From DATKSS01 sp049582065 (lineage in GTDB: Bacteria > Chloroflexota > Dormibacteria > Dormibacterales > Dormibacteraceae), in the NCBI GenBank assembly GCA_049582065.1, contig JBAUTF010000199.1, forward strand, positions 1 to 24,671: a stretch of 24,671 nt of DNA, written 5' to 3'. The notes beneath the pieces were generated by a model. That model saw nothing but the letters and a program-made list of their open reading frames with translations. It made no database searches and was not told the DNA's origin. The translations under genes and the position numbers were made by a program. Shown here in pieces: positions 17,317 to 24,541 of this stretch; the first letter of the stretch is position 1, and every line of letters starts with the position of its first letter.

Positions 17317-17850
17317 CTAATGGGGCAGGCCGGTCCTGACCTGCCCTGTGGCCGTGTCGTAGTAGTGGCGCGGGATGCTGGTGACGTTCTTGCCGAACAG
17401 GACCAGCTCGAGTGCATCGTCGCCGATGCCCTGCTGGCTGTGGATGTCGTGTGGTGGGTCGAGCCAGGTCACGAACGACCCGGGCTCGAGCTCCTTCTCG
17501 TACAGGAGGCTCAGGCGGCCGCCCTCTCCGAGCTTCCAGTGCCGGTAGCGATCGCGTCCCTTCACGACGCAGGCAACGCCCCACGAGCTGTGGTCGTGGA
17601 CCGGCGTCTCTTCGTAGGGCGAGAAACGGGCCAGCATCAAAGTCAGGCCGTCGGGGTCCGTCTGAAGAAGCTTGAAGCTGGAGTCGGCGCCGTGAAGAGC
17701 GCGCATCTCGTGCTCCCCGACGAATCCTGATTCGCGCGAAGCGTCCGCCAGCAGCTGCCCGACGGCGCACAGGCTGTCCTCCGTCACGCCGCCCGCGAGC
17801 CTCGACCGGGCCTCGGCCATGAAGCCGGCCACGCTGACCGTCTCGCGCAC
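17317..17850 (-). CDS. Cysteine dioxygenase-like cupin
   Basis: 177 residues from GTG 17850. The cupin iron site is recognisable: PVHDHSSWG supplies His85 and His87, and PHDIHS supplies the third ligand (His137 by family alignment). VVKGRDRYRHW lies between. This fits cysteine dioxygenase type I, which oxidises cysteine to cysteine sulfinate with Fe(II) and O2. Related thiol dioxygenases (3-mercaptopropionate) share the fold, and substrate cannot be settled here. The position usually held by the crosslinking Cys93 of mammalian CDO reads GVACVVKG, so a Cys is present nearby, but equivalence is unproven. TATGCT lies six bases before the GTG and no ribosome site is seen. An ATG ten codons in is an alternative start. 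Convergent and abutting with cysS; divergent from rlmB. Confidence 0.82.
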   Translation of the reverse strand: MRETVSVAGFMAEARSRLAGGVTEDSLCAVGQLLADASRESGFVGEHEMRALHGADSSFKLLQTDPDGLTLMLARFSPYEETPVHDHSSWGVACVVKGRDRYRHWKLGEGGRLSLLYEKELEPGSFVTWLDPPHDIHSQQGIGDDALELVLFGKNVTSIPRHYYDTATGQVRTGLPH

Positions 17851-17856
17851 AGCGTC

Positions 17857-17862
17857 AGCATA
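17857..17862 (-). promoter_or_regulatory. -10-like box TATGCT, leaderless-type
   Basis: On the minus strand TATGCT ends six bases before GTG 17850 with no Shine-Dalgarno sequence in between. It matches TATAAT at four of six positions, including the key TAnnnT. It lies in the 30-base gap between the divergent dioxygenase and rlmB starts. Inferred leaderless promoter. Confidence 0.4.
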
Positions 17863-17880
17863 GCCGTCAGGCTTTAGGCG

Positions 17881-18606
17881 ATGCGACCAGCCCGAAACGC
17901 CCCGTCGACGGTCCTGATCCACGGCCGAAACGCCGTGCTCGAGGCCGCCCGCGCCGGCCGCGTCGTCAAGGTCTACCAGGCTTCCGGGCTCGGTCATGAC
18001 CCGCGCCTTGACGAGCTCGCGAGCCTGACGCGCATCGAGGTCGTGCCCGCGGAAAGACTCGACGTGATGGCGCCCGGCGTCCACCAGGGAGTCGCGGCCG
18101 AGCTGAAGCCGAGGCGAGAATGGACGCTCAAGGAGCTGCTCGAGACGAAGCCCTCGCTCCTGGTGGCCCTCGACTCGATCATGGATCCGCAGAATCTCGG
18201 CGCGATCCTGCGCAGCGCCGAGGTTGCAGGCAGCGACGGCGCGATCGTGCCGGAGCATCGCAGCGCGCCGCTGTCCGCCGTCGCGGTCAAGGCCAGCTCG
18301 GGCGCCACGGAGCTGCTGCGGATCACGAGGGTCTCGGGCATGCCGTCAGCGATCGCGGAGGTCAAGCGCTCCGGCATCTGGTGCGTGGCGCTCGACCCGC
18401 GCGGCGAGATGCCGGCGTGGGAGTTCGACTTCAGACAGAACGTATGCCTGGTTGTAGGCAGCGAAGGGGACGGAGTGCACCGGCTGGTCAAGGAGCGCTG
18501 CGACGCCAGGGTCAAGCTGCCGGTGGCCGGGCACATCGCCAGCCTCAACGCCTCGGCCGCCGCGGCGGCGCTGCTCTACGAGGTGATGCGGCAGCGATCG
18601 AAATAG
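17881..18606 (+). CDS. rlmB: TrmH/SpoU-family 2'-O-methyltransferase, RlmB-type
   Basis: 241 residues. An N-terminal substrate-binding domain begins IHGRNAVLEA (residues 13-22). The SPOUT methyltransferase domain follows with DSIMDPQNLGAILRSAEVAG, LVVGSEGDGV and the knot-forming LNASAAAAALLYEV at the C-terminus. This order is characteristic of RlmB (23S rRNA Gm2251 methylation) and the related YacO/TrmH group, with SAM as methyl donor. The neighbouring yacP-like gene supports the YacO/RlmB assignment, since the two are adjacent in many Gram-positive genomes. ATG at 17881; no good ribosome site is visible (only AGG close to the start). Here the M50 protease gene separates rlmB from the yacP-like gene. 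Confidence 0.92.
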   Translation: MRPARNAPSTVLIHGRNAVLEAARAGRVVKVYQASGLGHDPRLDELASLTRIEVVPAERLDVMAPGVHQGVAAELKPRREWTLKELLETKPSLLVALDSIMDPQNLGAILRSAEVAGSDGAIVPEHRSAPLSAVAVKASSGATELLRITRVSGMPSAIAEVKRSGIWCVALDPRGEMPAWEFDFRQNVCLVVGSEGDGVHRLVKERCDARVKLPVAGHIASLNASAAAAALLYEVMRQRSK

Positions 18607-18613
18607 CGGGCTC

Positions 18614-18619
18614 TAGACT
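18614..18619 (+). promoter_or_regulatory. -10-like box TAGACT before the Clp_N-M50 gene
   Basis: TAGACT ends eight bases before ATG 18628, in the 21-base gap after rlmB, and there is no Shine-Dalgarno sequence. Same arrangement as at several other starts in this window. It would give the protease-nuclease-kinase trio its own leaderless transcript. Inferred. Confidence 0.3.
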
Positions 18620-18627
18620 GGTCGGCG

Positions 18628-19950
18628 ATGCCTGACGCAACCCTCGAGCTGCAGCGCGCCGCCGCGGACATCCCGCTCACCCGCGACGCGCGCGAGATCC
18701 TCGAACAGGCGAGCGAGGCGGCCGCCCAGCGCGGGGCGCCGCAGGCCACGCCCGCCGATGTGCTGCAGGCGATGTTCAAGAGGCGAGGCAGTCTTGCCGT
18801 GGAAGCGATCATCGCGATGGGCCTCGACCCCAAGGAGATCGTCGCCGTCGTGGCCAATGACGGCACTGGCGCCCCCGCCCTCCCATTGCGCCAGCTCCTG
18901 GTCAACGCCAACCGCGAAGCCCAGGTGCTCGGCCACTACCAGGTCGACTCGATCCATCTGCTTCTCGCGATGCTGTACTCGGACTCGCCCGCCACGGCCG
19001 GCCCGCTGCAGAAGGCAGGGGTGACCATGTACGACCTGCGCCGGCATCTGCAGGTCGGGGCCAAGCCGGACTTCCTGCCCGGCGAGTCAGACCGCGCGCA
19101 GGCCGGCCGCGCGGCTCCCGACAGAAACCGCGCGGGTGATGTGCCGCGCGCCGCTGCCGCCCTTCGGCGCAAGCCGCTGCCATCTCTGCGCGGCGTGTTG
19201 ACGGTGAGCCCGGTTTTCTTCGGCATCCTTGGCGCGACGTTGGTATCGGGCGTGATCCTGGCGGTCGGCATCGTCCCCGGCCTCGACGGTCCGATGACGA
19301 TCGTGTTCGTCACCGCCGGCTGGATCACGTCCCTCTGCATCCACGAGTTCGGCCATGCGTTCGTCGCGTATCTAGGAGGGGACCGGGCGGTGGCCACCTC
19401 GGGCTACCTCACGCTCAACCCACTCCGCTACACCAACGTGCTGCTCAGCCTCGTAATGCCGATCATCTTCCTGCTGCTGGGCGGTATCGGCCTGCCGGGC
19501 GGAGCCGTCTACATCAACCACTCCGTGATCCGAAGCAAGGCCTGGGACTCTGCGGTCTCGGTCGCCGGACCGGTCGGCACTTTGGTGTGCGGATTGGTGG
19601 TGGCCGCGCCGTTCTTCCTTCCCGGCCTCAGCTCGACGCTGCTCGGACGCCTCGAGTTTTACGAGGCGCTCGCGTTCCTCGCATTCATCGAGGCGATTGC
19701 GCTTGTCCTCAACCTGCTGCCGATCCCGGGGCTCGACGGGTTCGGCATCCTGAGGCCCTGGCTCCCGTACTCGGTCCAGGACTACGCCGTGCGCTTCGGC
19801 CAGATGGCGATCATCGGCGTCTTCATCGTGCTTTGGTTCGTGCCCACCGTCTCGCACGCGTTCTTCGGCGTCGTCCTGCAGCTCACCGACATCACCGGGA
19901 TCCCGCGGGTCCTGATCGCGTTCGGCCAGGCCCACATGCAGTTTCGCTGA
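18628..19950 (+). CDS. Clp_N-domain fused to site-2-type (M50) intramembrane metalloprotease
   Basis: 440 residues in two parts. Residues about 14-142 form two Clp_N-like helical repeats: DAREILEQASEAAAQRG then DVLQAMFKRRG, and LRQLLVNANREAQVLG then IHLLLAMLYSDS. These resemble the adaptor- and substrate-binding domain of ClpC. After a charged linker (about 145-185) come six or so membrane helices with the zinc motif HEFGH at 239-243 and NLLPIPGLDG at 362-371, whose Asp is the third ligand in M50 proteases. A functional intramembrane protease with a cytosolic Clp_N-like module is therefore predicted. No PDZ domain is seen. The start has no ribosome site. The stop overlaps the next ATG by one base (TGATG), coupling it to the NYN and pyruvate kinase genes. 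Substrate unknown; membrane-bound anti-sigma factors are typical for the class. Confidence 0.88.
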   Translation: MPDATLELQRAAADIPLTRDAREILEQASEAAAQRGAPQATPADVLQAMFKRRGSLAVEAIIAMGLDPKEIVAVVANDGTGAPALPLRQLLVNANREAQVLGHYQVDSIHLLLAMLYSDSPATAGPLQKAGVTMYDLRRHLQVGAKPDFLPGESDRAQAGRAAPDRNRAGDVPRAAAALRRKPLPSLRGVLTVSPVFFGILGATLVSGVILAVGIVPGLDGPMTIVFVTAGWITSLCIHEFGHAFVAYLGGDRAVATSGYLTLNPLRYTNVLLSLVMPIIFLLLGGIGLPGGAVYINHSVIRSKAWDSAVSVAGPVGTLVCGLVVAAPFFLPGLSSTLLGRLEFYEALAFLAFIEAIALVLNLLPIPGLDGFGILRPWLPYSVQDYAVRFGQMAIIGVFIVLWFVPTVSHAFFGVVLQLTDITGIPRVLIAFGQAHMQFR

Positions 19951-20393
19951 TGGAGCGGGTGGTCGTCGACGGCTACAACGTCATCCACGCATGGCCCTCG
20001 CTCAAGAAGCTCATGAACGAGGCATCGCTCGAAGCAGCGCGCGACAAGCTGGTCGACCGCCTCTCCATCCTGGGCATGGTTGCCGGCGCGGACGTGACGG
20101 TCGTTTTCGACGCACACCACTCGACGGCGCGGTCCAACTCGGAGCAGCTGGTCGAAGGGGTGCATGTGCTGTTCACTCGCAAAGGCCATTCGGCCGACCA
20201 CGCGATCGAGCGCATTGCTTACGCGGCCAGCCAGGTCGACGACATCATCACCGTGGCGACCTCGGACCGGTTTCAGCGCGACCTCGTCCGCGGCATGGGC
20301 GGCGCGGTCATCAGCTCGGAGGAGCTCGAACGCCGAGTCGTCGACGCAGAGGACGAGATGGGCCGCCGCATCCAGGGCTACTCAAAGCGATGA
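19950..20393 (+). CDS. YacP/Rae1-like NYN-domain ribonuclease
   Basis: 147 residues. VVVDGYNVIHAWP (catalytic-type Asp7), VTVVFDAHH and IITVATSDRFQRDLVRGMG are the three acidic-site segments of the NYN (PIN-like) fold, closing with the conserved helix RRIQGYSKR. This is the YacP family; the B. subtilis member Rae1 is a ribosome-associated endonuclease that cleaves mRNA in the A site during translation. Family placement is clear; ribosome association here is inference. Start ATG 19950 overlaps the protease stop, and the stop overlaps the pyruvate kinase start (ATGA). Proximity to rlmB agrees with the yacO-yacP pair in Gram-positive bacteria. Confidence 0.9.
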   Translation: MERVVVDGYNVIHAWPSLKKLMNEASLEAARDKLVDRLSILGMVAGADVTVVFDAHHSTARSNSEQLVEGVHVLFTRKGHSADHAIERIAYAASQVDDIITVATSDRFQRDLVRGMGGAVISSEELERRVVDAEDEMGRRIQGYSKR

Positions 20394-21826
20394 GCGTGGT
20401 GCGCCGGACACGAATCGTTTGCACGATCGGACCCTCGAGCGCCTCGCCCGGGGTGGTCCGCTCGATGGTCCAGGCGGGGATGGACGTGGCGAGGCTGAAC
20501 TTCTCTCACGGTGACCCTGACACCCACCGTCGCGCGGCGGAGACGGTGCGCGAAGCGGCCTCGGCGGTGGGCCGCCCGGTGGCCCTGCTCGGGGACCTGC
20601 AGGGCCCGAAGATCCGCACCGGCCCGCTCGAATCGTCTTTCCAACGGCTCGTTCGGGGCCGCCGCGTCGCGATCGTCGCGCAGCACGAGCACCAGGAGGG
20701 CGCGGCACCGGCCGGGCGCCCTGACGAGATAGAGGTGAGCCACCATGAGCTCGTCGACGCCCTGGAGGTGGGGGACAGGGTGCTCCTCGACGACGGACGC
20801 CTCGAGCTCATCGTCCGCAGCGTTGCGCCCGGGCGCGCCGAGTGCTCGGTGCTGCGCGGCGGGCTGCTAGGAGAACGCAAGGGGGTGAGCGTGCCTGGGC
20901 GCGCGCTGCCGCTGCCGGCCCTCACTGATAAGGACATCGAGGACCTCAAGCTCGCCGTCGAGCTGGACGTCGATTACCTGGCGCTCTCTTTCGTGCGCCG
21001 GCCGGAGGACGTGTTGGCCTGCCAGGAGCACCTCGCCGGGCTCGGCTGTAAGGCGCCGGTGATCGCCAAGCTCGAGAAGCTCGAAGCCATCCGGCAGCTG
21101 AGCAAGATCCTCGAGGTGGCCGACGCGGTCATGGTGGCGCGGGGCGACCTTGGGGTGGAGCTGAAGCTGGGAGACCTGCCCGCCGTGCAGAAGGACGTGA
21201 TCGACCGCGCCAACAGGGCCGGGGTCCCGGTGATCACCGCGACCGAGATGCTGGAGTCGATGGTCACCTCCAACCGGCCGACTCGAGCGGAGGCGTCCGA
21301 CGTCGCGAACGCGATCTGGGACGGCACCGACGCGGTCATGCTCTCCCAGGAGACCTCTATCGGGGCGCACCCGGTTGAGGCGGTCCGTGCCATGGCGACG
21401 ATCTGCATCTCGGCGCAGCGGCACCCCGCGTTCGAGCGCGCACGGCAGGTCTGGCGCGAGCCCGGCGAGGTGGGGAGCGCCATCGCCCACGCGGCGGCCA
21501 CTACGGCCGACGAGATCGGCGCCCGGGTGATCATCGCCTTCACGGAGTCGGGGAACACCGCCCTGCGCTGCAGCAAAGCCCGGCCGCGCATACCGGTGGT
21601 GGCTGCCAGCCCGCACGACAGGGTGCTGCGGCGCACCGCGCTGTATTCGGGCGTGATCCCGCTCCTGGTGAGCCCGGGCCGGGACACCGACCAGATGTTC
21701 TCGAACGCCACTGAGGCAGCCCTCGCAAGCGGGCTGGTGAAGCCGGGAGACCGGGTCGTGGTGGTCGCCGGCGTGCCCGTCGGCCGGCCCGGCCAGACCA
21801 ACCTCCTGAAGGTTGAGACGGTCTAA
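20390..21826 (+). CDS. pyk: Pyruvate kinase
   Basis: 478 residues. Catalyses phosphoenolpyruvate plus ADP to pyruvate plus ATP, the last step of glycolysis. Motifs in order: CTIGPSS; GMDVARLNFSHG; LLGDLQGPKIRTG; a B domain from about 70 to 160; APVIAKLEKLEAI with the catalytic Lys; VMVARGDLGVEL, which binds Mg/Mn; ITATEMLESM; DGTDAVMLSQETSIG; and the C-terminal domain ending with VAGVPVGRPGQTNLLKV. Small departures from the commonest motif versions are TEML for TQML and SQETS for SGETA. The phosphohistidine-domain extension of some Gram-positive enzymes is absent. ATG 20390 overlaps the NYN stop by four bases, so it is translationally coupled to an RNase and a membrane protease gene, which is an unusual setting for this gene. 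Confidence 0.96.
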   Translation: MSVVRRTRIVCTIGPSSASPGVVRSMVQAGMDVARLNFSHGDPDTHRRAAETVREAASAVGRPVALLGDLQGPKIRTGPLESSFQRLVRGRRVAIVAQHEHQEGAAPAGRPDEIEVSHHELVDALEVGDRVLLDDGRLELIVRSVAPGRAECSVLRGGLLGERKGVSVPGRALPLPALTDKDIEDLKLAVELDVDYLALSFVRRPEDVLACQEHLAGLGCKAPVIAKLEKLEAIRQLSKILEVADAVMVARGDLGVELKLGDLPAVQKDVIDRANRAGVPVITATEMLESMVTSNRPTRAEASDVANAIWDGTDAVMLSQETSIGAHPVEAVRAMATICISAQRHPAFERARQVWREPGEVGSAIAHAAATTADEIGARVIIAFTESGNTALRCSKARPRIPVVAASPHDRVLRRTALYSGVIPLLVSPGRDTDQMFSNATEAALASGLVKPGDRVVVVAGVPVGRPGQTNLLKVETV

Positions 21827-21853
21827 GCAGGCGTTAAGCGGGCTCCGGGCATC

Positions 21854-21859
21854 CAAAAT
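21854..21859 (+). promoter_or_regulatory. -10-like box CAAAAT, leaderless-type
   Basis: CAAAAT ends six bases before GTG 21866, in the 39-base gap after pyruvate kinase. The identical hexamer precedes the RDD gene at 10228. An AGGA at 21861-21864 is too close to the GTG to be a normal ribosome site. Inferred promoter of the repeat-protein gene. Confidence 0.35.
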
Positions 21860-21865
21860 TAGGAA

Positions 21866-23722
21866 GTGCCCGCAACCCACGGCCTGCTCGGACGCATTCA
21901 GAGGGCCAACGACGACGCCTCCCGGCGCTTTGGCCCGCACACCTCCGAGGTCGAGGCCTTCATCAGTGCGACAGGGCAGCTGACCCCGTGGCAGTGGCGT
22001 CAGGTGCTGGCCGTGCGGCGCCTCGTCACGTCGGTCTCCAAGGAGGGCACCGGGGAGCGGTCCGACTCCGCGCGCTCGATCCAGGCTGCGATCCGGACCA
22101 ACGACGCCCGCATCTCAGAGCCGATGGCGAGGGCCGGCGAGGTCTTGTTCGACACCCTGGTCAAAAAGAGCGATGAGAAGCAGGTCGCGGCCTGGCAGGC
22201 GATGTCGGCCCTCGTCATGCGGTCCTGGCTCCCCGCGCTGAAGTTCGCCGCCCACTACGCGCCTTTCGTGGCCTTCATCCCGGTCTCGGGCGACGACGTG
22301 CTCGACCCGAGGTCCCTCCGGTTCGTCGGAGCGATCGAATCGCTGACCAAGGAGCAGTGCGAGGCGCTTGCCCACCGCTGGCGCATCGACCCGGCGGCCT
22401 CTCGCGCCCTCCTTCAGGCAGTGACCAAGAACCGGCAGGTCAAGAGCGAGGAGGCGGCGGCGATGGCCGCGCTCACGGTCATCCCGACCCACCTGCCCGG
22501 CGACGCCGGCTGGTTTGCAGTGCGTACAGCCGTGCACGGCGGCCGTGTTCTCGGCTCGCTCGGCGATCTGTCCCCGCATCAGATCACCGAGCTGTGGGCG
22601 CCGCTCCAGGAGGCGATCCGCTTCGAATCCCTCGATTCGACCGAGGAAGCCCCGGCGCTGGACCGGGTCCGGTCCGTCGTGAGCGGCGCGATCAAATCCA
22701 TCACGGGGACACGCCGGGCGGCTCGACTCCCGGCCACGCCCGCGGCCAAGGCGCCGGCCCCTTATGGGTCCAACAGCGCGGAAGTGGCCGCCTTCATCAA
22801 CGGCGTCAGCGAAATGACGCCGATTCAGTGGCTGCGCGTCCTCGACCGTCGCAAGCTCGTCGCGAGCATCACGCGAGAGGGAAGCGCCGAGCCGGCCGGA
22901 GTCGTGAGGTCGATCCTCGCCGCCATAGAGGGCACGCGCGAGCTCGACACGTTCACGCGGTGCCGCGCGTTCGCGGCGGTCGAGCGCGCGGGCTTTGCCG
23001 CGGAGGCGCACGGCCACCTGACTCGCGAGCAGGTAGACGAGATGTACGCGCCTTTCTCGGCGTCGATCCCGATGCAGCACCTGAACGGTGGCGGCTTCGC
23101 CCACAAGCTCGCCGCGCTGGGCAAGTCCGACTGGGAGAAGGTGGCCGCGGAGGCGCCCGAGGTGAACGAGGAGGCGGTCGCTCCGCTCGTCAACGCGGGG
23201 ACGGCGCTCATCGATTTCTTCGGTGGCCGCTCCGATGACGAGGCGGTGGCGGCGTGGCACGCGGTATCGGCCCTCGTACGCCGCCACCAGCTGACTGCGA
23301 TCAAGTTCGCTGCGTCCTACGCGCCGTTCGCGTCCGCGATCCCCGTCACCAGCCCGAGGTCTCTCGGCGCGATGGTCTCCCGCTACGTGACCGCGATCGG
23401 GCGTCTGGGTTCGACGCAGTGCGTCGTCCTGTCCCAGCCGTGGCAGATCAGTGACGATCTCTCCAACGTCCTGTCGAAAGCCCTGGCCGACGGAAGCGCG
23501 CGTCCGGCGGAGGAGGCGGCGGCCCTGGCCGCGGTGGTGACCGTCCCGATGCGGTTATCCGGCAGCAACGGCTGGGCCGCGGTGAAGACGGCCGCGTTCG
23601 GCGGACGTGTCATCGCATCGCGCAACAAGCTGACTCCAGAACAGCTGGAATCGTTGTGGTTGCCGATCCAGCAGGCGATCCCGCTTGCGTCGTTGGGTGC
23701 GCCGTCCAAGCCGCGCCGCTGA
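21866..23722 (+). CDS. Uncharacterised helical-repeat protein with large internal duplication
   Basis: 618 residues; I do not recognise the family. The two halves are homologous. EVEAFI from residue 28 recurs as EVAAFI from 306; WQAMSALVMRSWLPALKFAAHY recurs as WHAVSALVRRHQLTAIKFAAS-Y (each cited in part); VRTAVHGGRV recurs as VKTAAFGGRV. Within each half are shorter units built on 'L-T-x-x-Q-x(3)-L/W' (LTPWQW, LTKEQC, LSPHQI, MTPIQW, LTREQV, LTPEQL) and on 'Y/W-A-P-F/L-x(3)-I-P' (YAPFVAFIP, MYAPFSASIP, YAPFASAIP, LWAPLQEAI). The second half contains an extra unit (about 365-440). Predicted all-alpha, with no signal peptide, clear membrane segment, Cys-rich site or enzymatic motif; probably cytosolic and perhaps an alpha-solenoid scaffold. 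GTG start 21866 lies 39 bases after pyk. Codon usage looks like that of its neighbours, so no sign of recent transfer. Confidence 0.85.
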   Translation: MPATHGLLGRIQRANDDASRRFGPHTSEVEAFISATGQLTPWQWRQVLAVRRLVTSVSKEGTGERSDSARSIQAAIRTNDARISEPMARAGEVLFDTLVKKSDEKQVAAWQAMSALVMRSWLPALKFAAHYAPFVAFIPVSGDDVLDPRSLRFVGAIESLTKEQCEALAHRWRIDPAASRALLQAVTKNRQVKSEEAAAMAALTVIPTHLPGDAGWFAVRTAVHGGRVLGSLGDLSPHQITELWAPLQEAIRFESLDSTEEAPALDRVRSVVSGAIKSITGTRRAARLPATPAAKAPAPYGSNSAEVAAFINGVSEMTPIQWLRVLDRRKLVASITREGSAEPAGVVRSILAAIEGTRELDTFTRCRAFAAVERAGFAAEAHGHLTREQVDEMYAPFSASIPMQHLNGGGFAHKLAALGKSDWEKVAAEAPEVNEEAVAPLVNAGTALIDFFGGRSDDEAVAAWHAVSALVRRHQLTAIKFAASYAPFASAIPVTSPRSLGAMVSRYVTAIGRLGSTQCVVLSQPWQISDDLSNVLSKALADGSARPAEEAAALAAVVTVPMRLSGSNGWAAVKTAAFGGRVIASRNKLTPEQLESLWLPIQQAIPLASLGAPSKPRR

Positions 23723-23756
23723 AAGGCCGATGGAACAGCCCGTTTCCCCGATCGCT

Positions 23757-23762
23757 TAAATT
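23757..23762 (+). promoter_or_regulatory. -10-like box TAAATT, leaderless-type
   Basis: TAAATT ends seven bases before GTG 23770 in the 47-base gap after the repeat protein, the most AT-rich spot nearby. No Shine-Dalgarno sequence and no clear -35 at 16-18 bases. Inferred promoter for the deacetylase gene. Confidence 0.4.
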
Positions 23763-23769
23763 CAAAGAC

Positions 23770-24540
23770 GTGTCAAAGAAGAAGGTCACGAAAAAGCCAA
23801 CCCCTCGGAACAGGTCTCGCTCCAACTCCCAGACCCCCAAGTTCGACCGCGTCCTCGTTGTGTCCGCCCACCCGGACGACCCCGATTTCGGCGCGGGCGG
23901 GTCGATCGCCCGGCTGGCCGACAATGGGGCTCGCGTTACCTATGTGATCGTTACCGACGGCTCCCAGGGCGGGGAGGACCCCAAGCAGAAGGACGCGGAC
24001 CTGAAGTCGATCCGCGAGAAGGAGCAGCGCGCAGCGGCCCGGGTGCTGGGCGTCAAGAAGGTCGAGTTCCTCGGTTACAAGGACGGCCACCTGTCCCCGG
24101 ACCTGAAGCTCAGGCACGACATAGTCCGCATGATCCGCAAGCACAAGCCGCAGCTCGTTATCACGCACACCCCGGGCCGTGTGCTCGACGCGCCGATGGG
24201 CGGCTCGCACCCCGACCACCTCGCCGTGGGTGAGGCCACCATGGCCGCGGTGTATCCCGATTCGCGCAACCCACGTGCCTTCCGCTCGTTGCTCAAAGAA
24301 GGGCTCGAGCCGCACGAGGTGAAGGAGGTCTGGATCCCGTTCTGGACGGCCGGAGACCACCTGGTCGACATCAGCTCGACCCTCGACCGCAAGATCCAGG
24401 CCCTCCGCAAGCACAAGAGCCAGGTCGCCAAGCCTGGCCGCGAATGGGACTTCGAGAAGTTCATGCGCAAGCGGCATGCCGAGGTGGGGAAGCGGGGCGG
24501 CTACCGCTACGCGGAGTCGTTCAAGAGGATCACGGTCTAG
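23770..24540 (+). CDS. PIG-L/LmbE-family zinc deacetylase
   Basis: 256 residues. After a very basic, probably disordered N-terminus (SKKKVTKKPTPRNRSRSNS), the PIG-L fold begins with RVLVVSAHPDD: His34 and Asp37 are the zinc ligand and catalytic base positions. Next come FGAGGSIARL and VIVTDGSQGG. GGSHPDHLAVG contains His147-Pro-Asp-His150, supplying the third zinc ligand. The family removes N-acetyl groups from GlcNAc-type substrates (GlcNAc-PI, MshB and BshB in mycothiol and bacillithiol synthesis, antibiotic precursors). The substrate here cannot be assigned, and no thiol-synthesis genes are adjacent. The frame runs further upstream, but GTG 23770 is favoured because TAAATT lies seven bases before it. 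Ends five bases before the stop of the convergent dehydrogenase gene. Confidence 0.9.
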   Translation: MSKKKVTKKPTPRNRSRSNSQTPKFDRVLVVSAHPDDPDFGAGGSIARLADNGARVTYVIVTDGSQGGEDPKQKDADLKSIREKEQRAAARVLGVKKVEFLGYKDGHLSPDLKLRHDIVRMIRKHKPQLVITHTPGRVLDAPMGGSHPDHLAVGEATMAAVYPDSRNPRAFRSLLKEGLEPHEVKEVWIPFWTAGDHLVDISSTLDRKIQALRKHKSQVAKPGREWDFEKFMRKRHAEVGKRGGYRYAESFKRITV

Positions 24541-24541
24541 A

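Noticed and set aside
20867..21940. 357-codon minus-strand frame over pyruvate kinase
   Set aside because: Antisense to an unmistakable pyruvate kinase and without motifs of its own.
22115..23287. 390-codon minus-strand frame over the repeat protein
   Set aside because: Arg/Glu/Leu-rich shadow with no recognisable domain. The plus strand shows coherent internal homology at protein level, which supports that strand.
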